From Torymus aiolomorphi (Eukaryota > Arthropoda > Insecta > Hymenoptera > Torymidae): a DNA stretch of 64,000 nucleotides. Positions 39,127-50,396 of this stretch are shown here, one piece after another (positions within the stretch are counted from its first letter, which is position 1; the number at the start of each line of letters is the position of its first letter). A program made the position numbers and the translations under genes. Location: NCBI GenBank assembly GCA_036365515.1, contig CM070876.1, positions 174,600,978-174,664,977 of the forward strand, written 5' to 3'. Under the pieces are notes generated by a model. The model worked only from the letters and a program-made list of their open reading frames with translations. It was not told where the DNA came from and searched no databases.

Positions 39127-41879
39127 AAGATTCTTTAGAATTGGAGCTCATTTGGTCAAGCGGTATTTGAGAAAGTCTACGGCCAGTGAGTTTGTATGGA
39201 AAAATAAGCTACAGTTCAATGGCTATCATAGAGATATAAATTTAGATAGAGAAGTCTGTGGAGGCTTAAAATGTTGGTTTTAATAAGTACTTTTAATATT
39301 CAAAATGGATTTTTGCATAAATTAAAAATTTTTTTTTTTTTTATAATTACACTTTTATGTACTCTGTAAGTCTTCTTTAGGCTCATTTTGTATATTGCTG
39401 TAAATAAAGCCTATTCTATCTATATATTTACTTAACTTAAAAAGTTACAGAAAGACGCTCTCGTGAGCCACTCGTCCTCAATGATAATCCTCGCTAGAAA
39501 AAATTAACTTTTCTCCCTATAGTTGCACAATGTACTATTATTTAACAAACTCTAAATAAAAGATAATTGAGAAAAATTGTTCTCTAAAAATACTGCTACA
39601 AGTGAAGATAAAACCCAGGTATAACTTACCCCATACTCTGCATATAAACCCCTTGCCTTGCTCATAACCATTTTTAAACCTCGCGCGCGCTACATGTCAC
39701 AACCTTCTAAATTATTACACCCCCGCACTCTCCAGGCTGTAGACGGAACCGACAAGGCGTCGCGCAACAGCGTGTCTCGCGTATTTGCTTCCTTCGCAAT
39801 AATAATTCATCCCCCCGGAACCATCTCTCGCTGACGACTCGTTTATACGGGGAATCGCTCGTATAGTGCGCTAATTACATTCGCGCAGCTGCAGTGGCGT
39901 GAAAATTTCACCCCTTCGACGCCTCCCACAGCCGCTGCTACCACGGGCTTTCTCTCTCTCTCCGGGGCGTTGTGTAATATTCAGTCGTTGAAAATTTCAG
40001 ACGCCAAGTCGCGACCAGGTGCGCCGCAATTTGTTACACCGGGCCGCCGTGCGATAAACTTGCTCGCCCTGACTAACTAAGCACGAGAGAGCGCGCGGGT
40101 GGTGTAGAAGGAGAAGAGGAGGAGGCGTGGAGTGGGTTGTTTATTTTACATGAGGCGAGGAAGGTGAGATGGACCGGGTGTTTTTTTGTGGCGGAGGTGA
40201 GATGTGTCGGGAGGCGAGAGAGTGCAATGACTCAAATAGAAGGGAGCCTGCCGTCGATCGCGTTTGTTTGCTTTATTCAGCAGGTGAGCGAGCTTGGATT
40301 GTTGTGTGTTTATTCGATTTTGGGTTCGTAGCGGCTTGAAGTGTAGCGGTGTTGTCTAGTGATATAGGTGAGAGTGGTTTAAAATTTCAAAAATAAATTA
40401 AAACCTTGGTTTGATCTTTTTCAATTTGAATTAAAAATTTATATAGAAAAATATGAAATGATTTAACTAGAAACGGTATGCTATTTTAAAATTTTGATGT
40501 ATTATATACTGCTCGGTGTAAATTGAAAAACATTATTTTGCTCTTTGAAACTTCAATATAACAATTTATACAGAAATAAAAAATGTTTGTATTAATTCAT
40601 GATCAACGCTGAAGTACAATTTTGAAAATCGACAGATAAGATCGCAGATGTACGGAAACGCAGACACCCAAACCACTGCATTCATTCGCAATCCAGGTTA
40701 CTTTATCGAACCCCGTATCTAACAATGTACGTCAACCTGTCACTATCCAACGCGTAAACACAGCTCCTCACGAGCCCAAGAATCGCGTCTCGCAGAAAAT
40801 TGAAGAAGCTGCAAAAAATCTGCCTCTTTGACGCCACGCGGGTCGAGATCAGGTCTGCTGGCGAAGAAAAGAAAAGAATCAAGCGTCGAAATACGGGATT
40901 CGACCACCCCGGCGGCCGGATCGGCCATTGGGTTTCCCACGTCTGACAGATGAAAGAAGCGGGTTGTGCTATTGTGGTTTAGAGCTACCTTGTGAGGTGT
41001 GGGATAGATGTGGGGATGGTTTTGGATGAGAGGACTAAGCAAGAGTCGTGAATTTTGATCAGATTCTGAGCTGTGTGTTTCGTTATCATTTGGTGGCGAC
41101 ATATGAATTGATCTCAGGGAGAGAGACAGGTTTGTATGTGAAGTGGGCCTTTGAAGATAAAGAACACAAGGTATCCGAAAGTGGTTTGGACATTCTAAAT
41201 GATACAGTAGTTTATATATCATAAACCTAAATTTAATTTCATAGAAAATAAAAGAATATAACTTCTATTTGTAAGTGCAAAATGAAAATTAATATTTATT
41301 CACATTTAACGACAGGGGAATAAATTTTCTATGGTTTGTATATATTAATCAAAGTATGATCCCCTGGCTTCAAAACACCGCTTTTTTGTTCATGATTGAC
41401 GAGCATTTCAATGAACAAAGTGTTACAATGCCGATGTGAGTATAAAAAGTGGCATGAAAAATGAAACGCGACATGCAAAACTGTATACTAGCGTAGTTTA
41501 AAAAGTTTCATTTGTTATGCAGTCAACGTTTTTATGGGTACATGATTTTTAGAATCAAGCCGTTGGTGTGTGAATAAAATGACATGAGGTATATGAAAAG
41601 TTTTGTCGATATTCCATGGATTTACATTTTTAGACAGCTTTGTCAAATCAAATAAAAGTCAAATACCTTTCCTTTTTCCTGTGCGTTTTCATTTATTTGA
41701 TATCACCTCGATCAAGATTTGGGAAAATATTCACTACAAGCCTTTTTTTCAATTTTATCGAGGATGATTTAGGCGAACTGATTTAGCCGAAAATTTTCGA
41801 ATAAATCGTAAAATTATTGTATTGATACAAAGATAAAAGTAATGATCTAAAGTGGAAGTCATTCGCAGTTTCTTCTAAT
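39127..41879. other. No gene seen; two CpG-rich islands
   Basis: Islands lie at about 39690-40340 and 40720-40980. The minus-strand open frame at 40743-41222 (159 codons) is one of the longer ones and partly leaves the island, but it has no recognised domain and no splice context. Confidence 0.4.
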
Positions 41880-42159
41880 GAGTTTGAAGAATTCCGCCGT
41901 TGACGAACAATAATCATTAAGCTTTTTCCGTTAGTTTGCCAGCTTTTCGGGAGTTTATTAGTTTACTCCCCTCTTCAGGGCATTGAAAACGAAAATCACC
42001 ATTTAACTCAACTCAATTCTGATTCTGACGAAACAAATGGCGATTTTCGTTTTCAGTGCCCTGAAGAGGGGAGTAAACTAATAAACTCCCGAAACGTTGG
42101 CAAACTAACAAGAAAGGCTTAATAATTATTGTTCGTCAGCGTCCGAATTCTTCAAACTC
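41880..42159. mobile_element. 280-bp foldback element
   Basis: Two arms of about 121 bp (41880-42000 and 42039-42159) are near-perfect complements, starting GAGTTTGAAGAATTC at each end, around a 38-bp loop. The arms share CTGAAGAGGGGAGTAAAC. The form is that of a foldback MITE. No convincing target duplication flanks it. A transcript would form a long hairpin suited to small-RNA processing. Confidence 0.85.
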
Positions 42160-45100
42160 ACAAAAGTGATGAATATATTTTTTATTATGAACATGTGCAT
42201 GACTGGCCTTATACGATATTGTATTATTACAAATTATCTGCTTCAAAATTCATATGCTTATAAATCTGAAGTACAATATAATAATGGATTTCCACTTTCC
42301 AACTCGCACTCTCCAATCACACGAAAACATTCCGTACGAAAACATGATACAAATATCATGTCCATTCCCAAACCTTTACTATAAACTCATTCGCATAAAC
42401 AGTCTTTCAAATCCTCGAAAACAACACCGACCCATCATTGTTTCTAAAATTCGTTATCTCACTTTAACCTATTCACTCCAATCGACCCATTCAAAACACA
42501 TACACCCACCCACCCACACACACACCCACTCCGAAATTAGCACTTCCGCACGCGAGAGCCAGGCCGTAATCTACGAACATCGGCGCGTGTCATTCATCCT
42601 CGTCCATCTCCATCCATCCTGCGCCCCGCGCTAAAACCACTTCGATTTCCGAACCGCCGTGGGGGCCGCGAGAGTTACTATAGCTTCATGTACGTTCGCG
42701 TTATAATGACGCAACGCGTCCTTGACGACTTTGCGAGGTATAGGATCGTTCGCGAGTCATGAAAATCGTGGTGCACCGAGGCTTGTTATAGCATGTGAGA
42801 AAGGGTTCGCGTGTTTCCTTCGAAGTTTTAAAGTGACGTGGGTAGAGGAGGAAGGTGCGATTTCGTAACTGAAGCGGGAATTGTTTGTTGTGGTTGTGTA
42901 TAGGAGGTTAATGTTTATGTACCAGACGAGCGTAATAACGAGATGTTACGAGTCTAGGTGAGGAGCCTTCTTATGTTCAAGGGGTAATTTAAATTTGTTT
43001 AGCGGCTCATTTTAGGAGTTTAGAATTTTAAAATAGCCTGAAAATTCTCGCTTAGTTCAGCAAAATACATTTTTCATCCTCTCAGTAGATGCAGTTTGCG
43101 TACAGCTGATGGACAGACTATCAATCCATGTCAAGGTCTTGATTCTGGAAAATTACACCAACGTATTTCGAGAATAAACGAGTCTCCTATACTTTTACTG
43201 CTAATTTTTGTTTCAAAAGTGAAAACTGAGAGGGTTTATTTCTCTGATAGTTGTCATTATATAACTATTGTAAACGTTATTACTGTTACGCCCTTACAAA
43301 CATTTTGACAAAGAAGTCCCTCACTCTGCCTACCATTATTTCTTGTAACATGCCACAAGTAACAGAGAAAAATTTCCTCCATGCCCATTTCTCGTACTAT
43401 TATAAACCGCAAATCCGTCACCTTTTCTCGCCTAACAAGCCAACCCTGACGCGATACAATTTCTCTGGACCGGCCATTACAATACCCACAGACGCGTGAG
43501 CAAATGTTTCCCTCGCGAAAACAACCAACCGTCTTCCTCTCTCTATTTCACGAGGATTCTCCGGGCGTAGGGCAAAAGCGCGTAATGCATTTAGCGCGTT
43601 ACAGCGCAATTTTTACGGCGAGGCAGGCGCGCTATCGCCCTTTTAAAGTCTTCCTCTTCCCTCGTGTTTCTGCGCGCAAAGTCGTTAAACGACCTCCCGC
43701 GCAAGAGGTCGTTTAAGACTTTGAGCCTGTATGATGTATCTGAGGGGCGGCGAAGTGCGCGCGCATCAATTGCGGCTGTAGCGCGCGTTTCGTTTATCGG
43801 CTTTAAGGTGCAGTGATACGCGAGCCCCGGTATTTTTAGAGTGAGATTTAAAATTTGGACCCGGGTACGTACGGAAGTTATGGTTTAAGTTGCTTGTGCA
43901 AGAAATGGCTTTAGGGCAGTTTATTGGAGGTGTAACGGAATTTCGCGGTACGAAGCGAGCTCTTTGTTTAAAGCTGTTGAAGAAAGTAAAGAAAATTTTC
44001 GTTATCTTGTAAGATTGAATTGTAGTGGGATGAAGTTACAATTATTAGAGTCATTTGTGAAACAATTATATGAGGCAGCTTATGCATGAAATGGTGAATT
44101 TGATTTTTCAGAAATTGTTAAAAGTTGTACCATAAAATTATCTTATAAGGTACTTAGCAAAGGACTTCAGTAGTTGAACATTATAAATTTTGAAGCACGT
44201 AATTTAATTCTACGGAGAGAAACTTTAAAATTACAATATCGCCAGACAAGATTTCAATAATCAGATTATTTAGCTTCGGTGTTTAGATGTTGAGATAAGT
44301 GGCTAGCTACATTGTGTAGAGTTAATTGGAAATTGCACGGCAGCATGCATTGTCGCATAGTTTCAAGAATATTCCGACCGGTAATGTACAATACGCGTCG
44401 TAACGCATTGTCTCTAAAGCAGTGATGATCATACTACTAAAAAGTAATAGTCAACGTCATGCACGCATAATGATCTCTCTTAACTTTAACATCGAACGTT
44501 CAGTGGACACATTCAATGCATCTGTTTCCATATCCATAAGTATAATCGTCGCTGCATGGTATAGTATTCCTATCGCGTTTTGATACGATTCAAAACCCAT
44601 TTAATAAACACAAGATTTTACGTTCAAACGTTATTATTATATTTAGAATCAATTCGATCAAGGTAATTGAAACGACCGACAGAAGATCACGTATCATTTC
44701 TCTGACTGCTTCCTTCAAACGTCAAAACCCATCCATGACCACCGACAGGCCGAAAACTCATAAACGCCGATAACGTAAAATTACGGGACGCAGCCTCGGG
44801 CCTTCTACGTGTATAAAACGGTAGCATGTTTTCGCCAACTCTCGCAGCCTCTCTCACCGCTCACCTCTCCTATTTACCTCTCGGCCTCTACAGGCACCCT
44901 CTACTGCGAACAACGGTTCCCGCGCGGCCTCTCTCACCTCCGAAAATCTCGGCCTCTGGCCGAATCGACAGCGGACCGCCGCACAAATATCCTCGAGCTC
45001 GAAGCCTGCATCAATACGTTTCCTACGAATGGAAGCGTTTATCGCGATCGTGCCGTTTGTGCGATACGGTTATGTGTGCGTGCGTGGGGGGACGCGAGCG

Positions 45101-46339
45101 GCTCTTTATCAGGCGCGCAAGTGCCGTCGCGTCACGCGATGTTTGTTTGCCAGCGCAATGCAGACCATCGCGGATTGTTACTTTCGAGGGCCCTGCGCGC
45201 GTTGCAGTGGTTGTTAATGAAACATTCAGGGGGAGAGGTACGTAAGCGTGGGAGTTGCGAATTTTGTTGATTGAGCGGGTCAGAGATGTGCATTAGTGTT
45301 GAGATTGGTGTTTGAGATTTTATATAGATTTATTGCAATGTTCGTGGCGTTGAAGACTACGATTTGTTTTAACAAGGTGGTAATAGGGCTAATAGACTGT
45401 GTTTGTAGTATGCGTTTTCACTGCATCTAAAATGCGGATTCATTGTTTGATGAGCATGATAACAAGTCCCAGTCTTGCATGATTACATTCCTGTGTCGTT
45501 GTGAACTTTGTTAAATACAAGCATGAACAGTCAAGAAAAAAAGTATGTTATTAAATTTGATTGACAGAAAAAAATACGTGAGTTTTATAATGACATGTTG
45601 GGCGAAGTGACGTTGAAAAATCAACACTTCTTTAAGAGATAAATGGAAAATTATACAATCAACTTGGTTTTTGAATCTACCGCTTTATTACAGTGTAAAC
45701 CCATTGTATTTCGAAGTACCCAGCTTAAAACTGTACAATCGCCTGATGTCTCGTCGGTAGCATAGTTCCACGTGCTTAACACAGTGATAGTGCCAAACTT
45801 TACTTTGTGTAGTTTTGATAAAGGCAACAACAAGTATATTGTGGAGAGCGGATTAGAATGAGACAATAGATCAGACCGTTGGGCATTATTCTCTATTACC
45901 GCATAATTAATCTTAGAACTATACAACTCATACTAATGAACTGTGGTTCCGGAGATAATTGCGATTTACGTGAGAACTACAAATTCAGGCTTTACAACTT
46001 GCCAGAAACTTTCTTAGCTCAAGGATTGTGGAAGACATTCGACCCAAACAACAATTGCAATTTAGAGGATTTTGTATACCTCTCGCGTGAATCTTGAAAT
46101 CAAAAGGTCGTTCTTGCAATGTATACGCAAAGTTTTCAAATTAATATGTATGAGCGAAAAACGTTACATGGATATAAACAAGAAGATATTAAAAGAATTG
46201 AAATTCGCAATTTAAAAGTATATAAATAAATATTGTCAATGCTACAACGGTGCAACTTTTCTTATAAAAGAAAATTAAAGCTATACATCACTTTCAATGC
46301 AATTCTGATATATAAATTTTAAAAAAATTATACGAACAC
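42160..46339. other. No confirmed gene; CpG-rich islands and two doubtful open frames
   Basis: Islands lie at about 42520-42880, 43480-43900 and 44700-45280. Overlapping open frames at 44809-45270 and 44826-45245 lie in the last; TATAAAA at 44812 just upstream is a weak TATA candidate. The open frames at 45651-45926 (minus) and 45879-46097 (plus) lie in ordinary AT-level DNA and look more protein-like, but no family is recognised. Confidence 0.4.
43677..43723. repeat. Short inverted repeat (47 bp)
   Basis: Arms CAAAGTCGTTAAACGACCTC and GAGGTCGTTTAAGACTTTG pair with one bulged base around an 8-base loop, in a CpG-rich island. Each arm itself includes a GTCGTTAAACGAC-like palindrome. Confidence 0.8.
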
Positions 46340-46418
46340 TGCCAGCAATATCCTATAATATATCAAATAATACGAGACAGTTTCATATCATGTGATATAT
46401 TATAGGATATTACTGGCA
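46340..46418. repeat. 79-bp hairpin with 26-bp arms
   Basis: 46340-46365 and 46393-46418 are complements with a single mismatch, around a 27-base loop. The dimensions are close to a microRNA precursor, but the stem matches no known microRNA that I recognise and could equally be a tiny foldback repeat. Confidence 0.8.
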
Positions 46419-47846
46419 CGTGTTACTTTCTTCGAAAAAAGCAATTTAACTGCTAACTCTCTACATACGACCACGAACAACTTTCGATATTAAACGCGGT
46501 ATAAATTGACTTTCGATTTTTTCTTCGTCAAGCGAAAAAAATTCTTGATGTTCCCGAACTGCGTACATTTCTAACGCTCATCAAAAAACCCTCAGCATCA
46601 GCTCTACCGCATTGATTCACCTCTTATCTCCAGCGCTCCATGAAGACAAACAAACGTGGCGAGCTTCATCCTTCAGTCCAGCCGGGATCGTGTTACTCGT
46701 TTCAAAGCATATACCCGCCGCGCGAAAACCGATTCGTTCCGAACTTTCTCATTAAATTCCCGCCGCCGCTGCGTCTTCAGAAACGCCCGCGAGCAATCGG
46801 ACTTTTGCGAGTTCGCCGGGGCTGCTTTTGATTTCCGGTTCGGTGACGCGCTACCGCCACCAGCGCCGTCGAAAGGCCGGAATTGTTTCGCGCGGAGAAA
46901 TGATCCACATTCGAGGAGAGAGGAGAGGTGAAGCATTTGAAAGCGTAATTGCGTCGAGGGTGGTGTAAGGGTGAAAAATTACGCCTAATGTCTTGGAGGA
47001 GCAAGGGGCGGAAAGTGGTTCAGTAGACGGTGATTGATTTGCTGAGCGGTGAGTTGGTTCGAAGTCTCGATCGGTTTTTGGAAAAATAAATCTATTAATG
47101 GGTGTCCGTTAAGTAGAGATAAAAAAAAAAGTAAATTTGGTAAAGTCTGAATTGCTGTTTAGGGCTGAAATAATTGAAGCGATTATTTAAGCCTGGATAG
47201 ATAAATTTACCAATAATAATGGTTTAGTGTTTTTTTTAATAATTGCACTCTTATTTTACAAATTTTGTGAAGAAATCTTTTATTATTATTTTGAACAATT
47301 TTACAATCCAATTGTCATGTCCATTTTAAGAGCAAATGAATTTATTTATGAAAACGCGCTCTATTTACGTATTGATGAAGCTATCTTCATTTCAAATTTG
47401 TAATGCAAAGTTGTTCATCCTGTTTGTAACGCAAATTGGATATTTTCACTAATTAATAAAGCTACGTTTAATTATATCGTCTGTGGTAACGGTAGCTTAG
47501 CATATAAATAATGAATTTGAAGTGGAGAATACTAGATTATTTTAATGAGTTTTAACGAGAGGGTCAATTGATCATCGTAATGATATTGCGGTCACAGTGT
47601 AATTGGAAATGGATAAATAATTACAAACAGCCACAGTAAACTAGAATATACAAACTAAGAAGAATTACAAAAATTAGGTTGATCACATTCTTCTTTAAGA
47701 TTATCAACTAAAATATCATTCATTATACGATCTTTGTGGGTATTTATAATATAACGTAAGTATGGAACATTTTTAAATGTTGGAGTTTTCCACATTTCTT
47801 GAGCTATTTGCTGATAATTTTGGATAACATAGGAATGTAACAAAAT
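46419..47846. other. No gene seen; CpG-rich island then AT-rich DNA
   Basis: The island lies at about 46480-47010 with overlapping open frames on both strands (46640-46936), which points to composition. The rest is AT-rich and empty. Confidence 0.45.
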
Positions 47847-47933
47847 AATTTAATTTAAATTATTACAGTCAATTTTCTCCTGAAAATAATAAAATTAATA
47901 TTAAAAATTGACTGTAATAATTTAAATTAAATT
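47847..47933. repeat. 87-bp perfect hairpin with 30-bp arms
   Basis: 47847-47876 and 47904-47933 are exact complements over 30 bases (arm includes ATTACAGTCAATTTT) around a 27-base loop. It lies about 90 bp before the first copy of a 270-280-bp direct repeat. Confidence 0.85.
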
Positions 47934-48025
47934 TTGAAGTAAGAAATAAAAAATAATTACAAAAAATTTGACATATTTCTGGCATCATTCATTGACGATA
48001 TTGCATCAATTATCGAATCGTCTAA

Positions 48026-48306
48026 AATATTTTTTTCTCTTCTTTCAGGTGCTTCAATTATATCATATATTTCGTATAATTTTATGTCTTTTAAGGTTCT
48101 ATTACGGTTATTTTAAATCTAAATTGATAAATTTCGAATTCATGATTTATTAATTTTTGTGTAGAATGAATTATATATCCTATCCTTATCTTAAAAAAAT
48201 GATGGATTTGTTATGATGTCAATTTATTCGTGATTTGGTTGGTGGGAGTAATGGGTTGCTAGGTTACAAAAACAAAAGTGGCGCGAAGTTTCGCTAAAAT
48301 TACGGC
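48026..48306 (+). repeat. Long direct repeat, copy 1
   Basis: It matches 49321-49592 closely, apart from a few substitutions and a small length change near 48165. Both copies begin AATATTTTTTTCTCTTC and end GCTAAAATTACGGC. The pair brackets about 1 kb. LTR-type TG...CA ends are absent, so this is not called an LTR element. Open frames in the two copies differ only by flanking sequence. Confidence 0.8.
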
Positions 48307-49320
48307 GCGCGAAGTGCGCTTAGAGATGACTGGTCTTGTTAAATTTTAACATTGAAAAATAATTTTTGTTAGTGCATATTACTGTCGGTGATAAATATCG
48401 GCTTTCCAGCAGCAGTCTTTCTTGGTATGTTTGTTTATTAATCTGTAATAAAATATATTTTATAAAGTTTTTTCATCATAAATAATAATAGTAAAATTTA
48501 ATTTGTTATTTTACTCTGTACTACTTTAAAACATATAAATTTTTAAATAAAAAAAATAATTTGACAATGTATTTAATTTCTAAAACTTAAAATTGACGGT
48601 CAACTTTTTTAATATAGACAGTGCGAGAGTCGTACCGTGTATTTAGTATCTAATTTTAACAAGAAAAAATTAACAGTCAATTTTCTACATAATGTAAGAA
48701 TCGCGCATTAATATTAAATAATTTTGTTAATTAAAATTTCTAAAAAAAATAGTGTCATTTCTTTAACACTTTTTTAGCGTATAAGGGTGACATTTAATAA
48801 TCAATAAAGTCAATTTTTGTCATTGGTAATATGAAATTGAGACTATCATTTTTTCGCCTGTTGAATTTCACATGCAACATATACAAACCCGACTTCTACG
48901 TTGAAGGATCTATTAGCTGTTGTGTCGACGATTGGTTTTTTAAATTTGTAACTAAAGTATAAACTGTAACGGGGTTCAGTTATAGAGAGGGTATTAATCC
49001 CTCTCAGGGGTTCGCGGGGTAATATATATATACGGGTGTATTCTACGCCCGGGCGACTCACCGTTGTAGAATTACCTGTAGTCCGGCAGAAGCGCCTCGG
49101 CGCAGGTTCCAAACATGTGCCGAGGCGTATAAATAGTACATTACGATACGGGTGTGGAAGGTGATTATTTACCGCAGGAGACATTTTTCGCACGAGCGAA
49201 GCGAGTGCGAAAAGTCGAATGCGGTAAAAATCACTTTACGCATCAGTGTCGTACCGTATTTTACACCACGAGAGCCGAATAATCATATTAAAGTTATGAT
49301 TTTGAGGTTAGAGTGGTGTA
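48307..49320. other. DNA between the direct repeats; no gene seen
   Basis: AT-rich to about 48950, then GC-richer with two hairpins (49093-49127 and 49143-49258). TATAAATAG at 49128 resembles a TATA box but has no initiator at the right distance. The minus-strand open frame 48846-49193 crosses the hairpins and is not supported. Confidence 0.4.
49093..49258. repeat. Two adjacent hairpins with GC-rich stems
   Basis: First hairpin: CGCCTCGGC (49093-49101) pairs with GCCGAGGCG (49119-49127). Second: a 116-bp imperfect palindrome (49143-49258) centred on CGCACGAGCGAAGCGAGTGCG, with paired AAGGTGATTATTTACCGCA-type arms. The centre resembles those of hairpins at 63581 and 63876, suggesting a family of short cruciform elements. 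Confidence 0.65.
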
Positions 49321-49592
49321 AATATTTTTTTCTCTTCTTTCAGGTGCTTCAATTATATCATATATTTCGTATAATTTTATGTCTTTTAAGGTTCTATTAC
49401 GGTTATTTTAAATCTAAATTGATAAATTTCGAACTCATGATTTATTAATTTTTGTGTAGATATATCCTATCCTATCTTAAAAAAATGATGGATTTGTTAT
49501 GATATAAATTTATTCGTGATTTGGTTGGTGGGAGTAATGGGTTGCTAGGTTACAAAAACAAAAGTGGCGCGAAGTTTTGCTAAAATTACGGC
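49321..49592 (+). repeat. Long direct repeat, copy 2
   Basis: Second copy of the repeat at 48026-48306. It ends one base before the proposed edge of the LTR-like unit at 49594. Confidence 0.8.
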
Positions 49593-49593
49593 A

Positions 49594-50396
49594 TGTTTTC
49601 ACAAACATGCGAGCTCGGCTTCTATATTGTAGAAAGCCTAGGCCGCTTTCTACTCGAACCGGCGCTGCGCTCTGCCGCTGCTGCCAACTGCTGCCCGCGA
49701 ACTACCGGCTGCTCGCTATGACCTAGCGTTACCAGCGCAGCCGGTCTTTCCCGCACAACGCCGCTGAGTTAACCTCTCAAGCGGCTATTGAGATACTTAC
49801 TCCCGCTACCGATGTTCCTCTAGGAGGCAATGCCTGCGACTAGCTGCAGCTGCTGAAAAGGGTAGAGGTCGGTATTCGGGAAATCATGCATAGGTTAAGG
49901 CGCGCTCAATAATCACTCGTGACTCGACGATTTAAGATAAAACAAAACGGGTTTATTGCTGAAAGATGATTCGAGCTAAGGGGCGCGAAACCCGCACAAG
50001 TACGAACATAAAACGTGACAGGGATGGAGCGTGCCTCACTGTCCCCGGCCTATGCTGTTGCTCTCTTTCTCTCTCTTCCTCTCGCGCTCTCTCGCTCGAC
50101 CACTCTCGCTGGTGGCAGCGCGGTGGTCCTCGGTTGCAGTCGTGGAGGCGCGGCACACACACTAAAAACTCTCACGATGCGCGGAGGTCCCGAACGACGA
50201 CTTGTTGCGTGTCACGGCGGTCAACAACATGGCCGCGGCGTCGCATCGGTGGCGCGGCGGCTTCGTCTTCTTCTCCATCTGCCTCATTCGCGCGCCGCGT
50301 GGCGCGCTATCCCTCACGATACGTGCAAGCGCGCGAGATTCGAATCTCGCAACGCAGTATACGTGATTCTCATAACTTATATGGGCGCCCGTTACA
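49594..50396 (-). mobile_element. LTR-like unit (803 bp), minus strand
   Basis: Read on the minus strand it starts TGTAACGGGCGCC, typical of insect LTR ends, has a TATAAG near the start, an AATAAA signal (complement at 49952-49957) and ends AAACA, giving TGT...ACA termini. No polypurine tract, primer site or coding region adjoins it, so it would be a solo LTR. Flanking bases do not form a clear target duplication, so the limits may be off. Its GC-rich sequence gives false open frames on both strands (49953-50491). Confidence 0.55.

Noticed and set aside
44809..45270. Overlapping 153- and 139-codon open frames after a TATAAAA
   Set aside because: No initiator, domain or signal peptide; they sit in a CpG-rich island where several frames are open. 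Kept only as a weak note.
48026..49592. A small LTR retrotransposon with 270-280-bp LTRs
   Set aside because: The direct repeats lack TG...CA ends, primer site, polypurine tract and target duplication.
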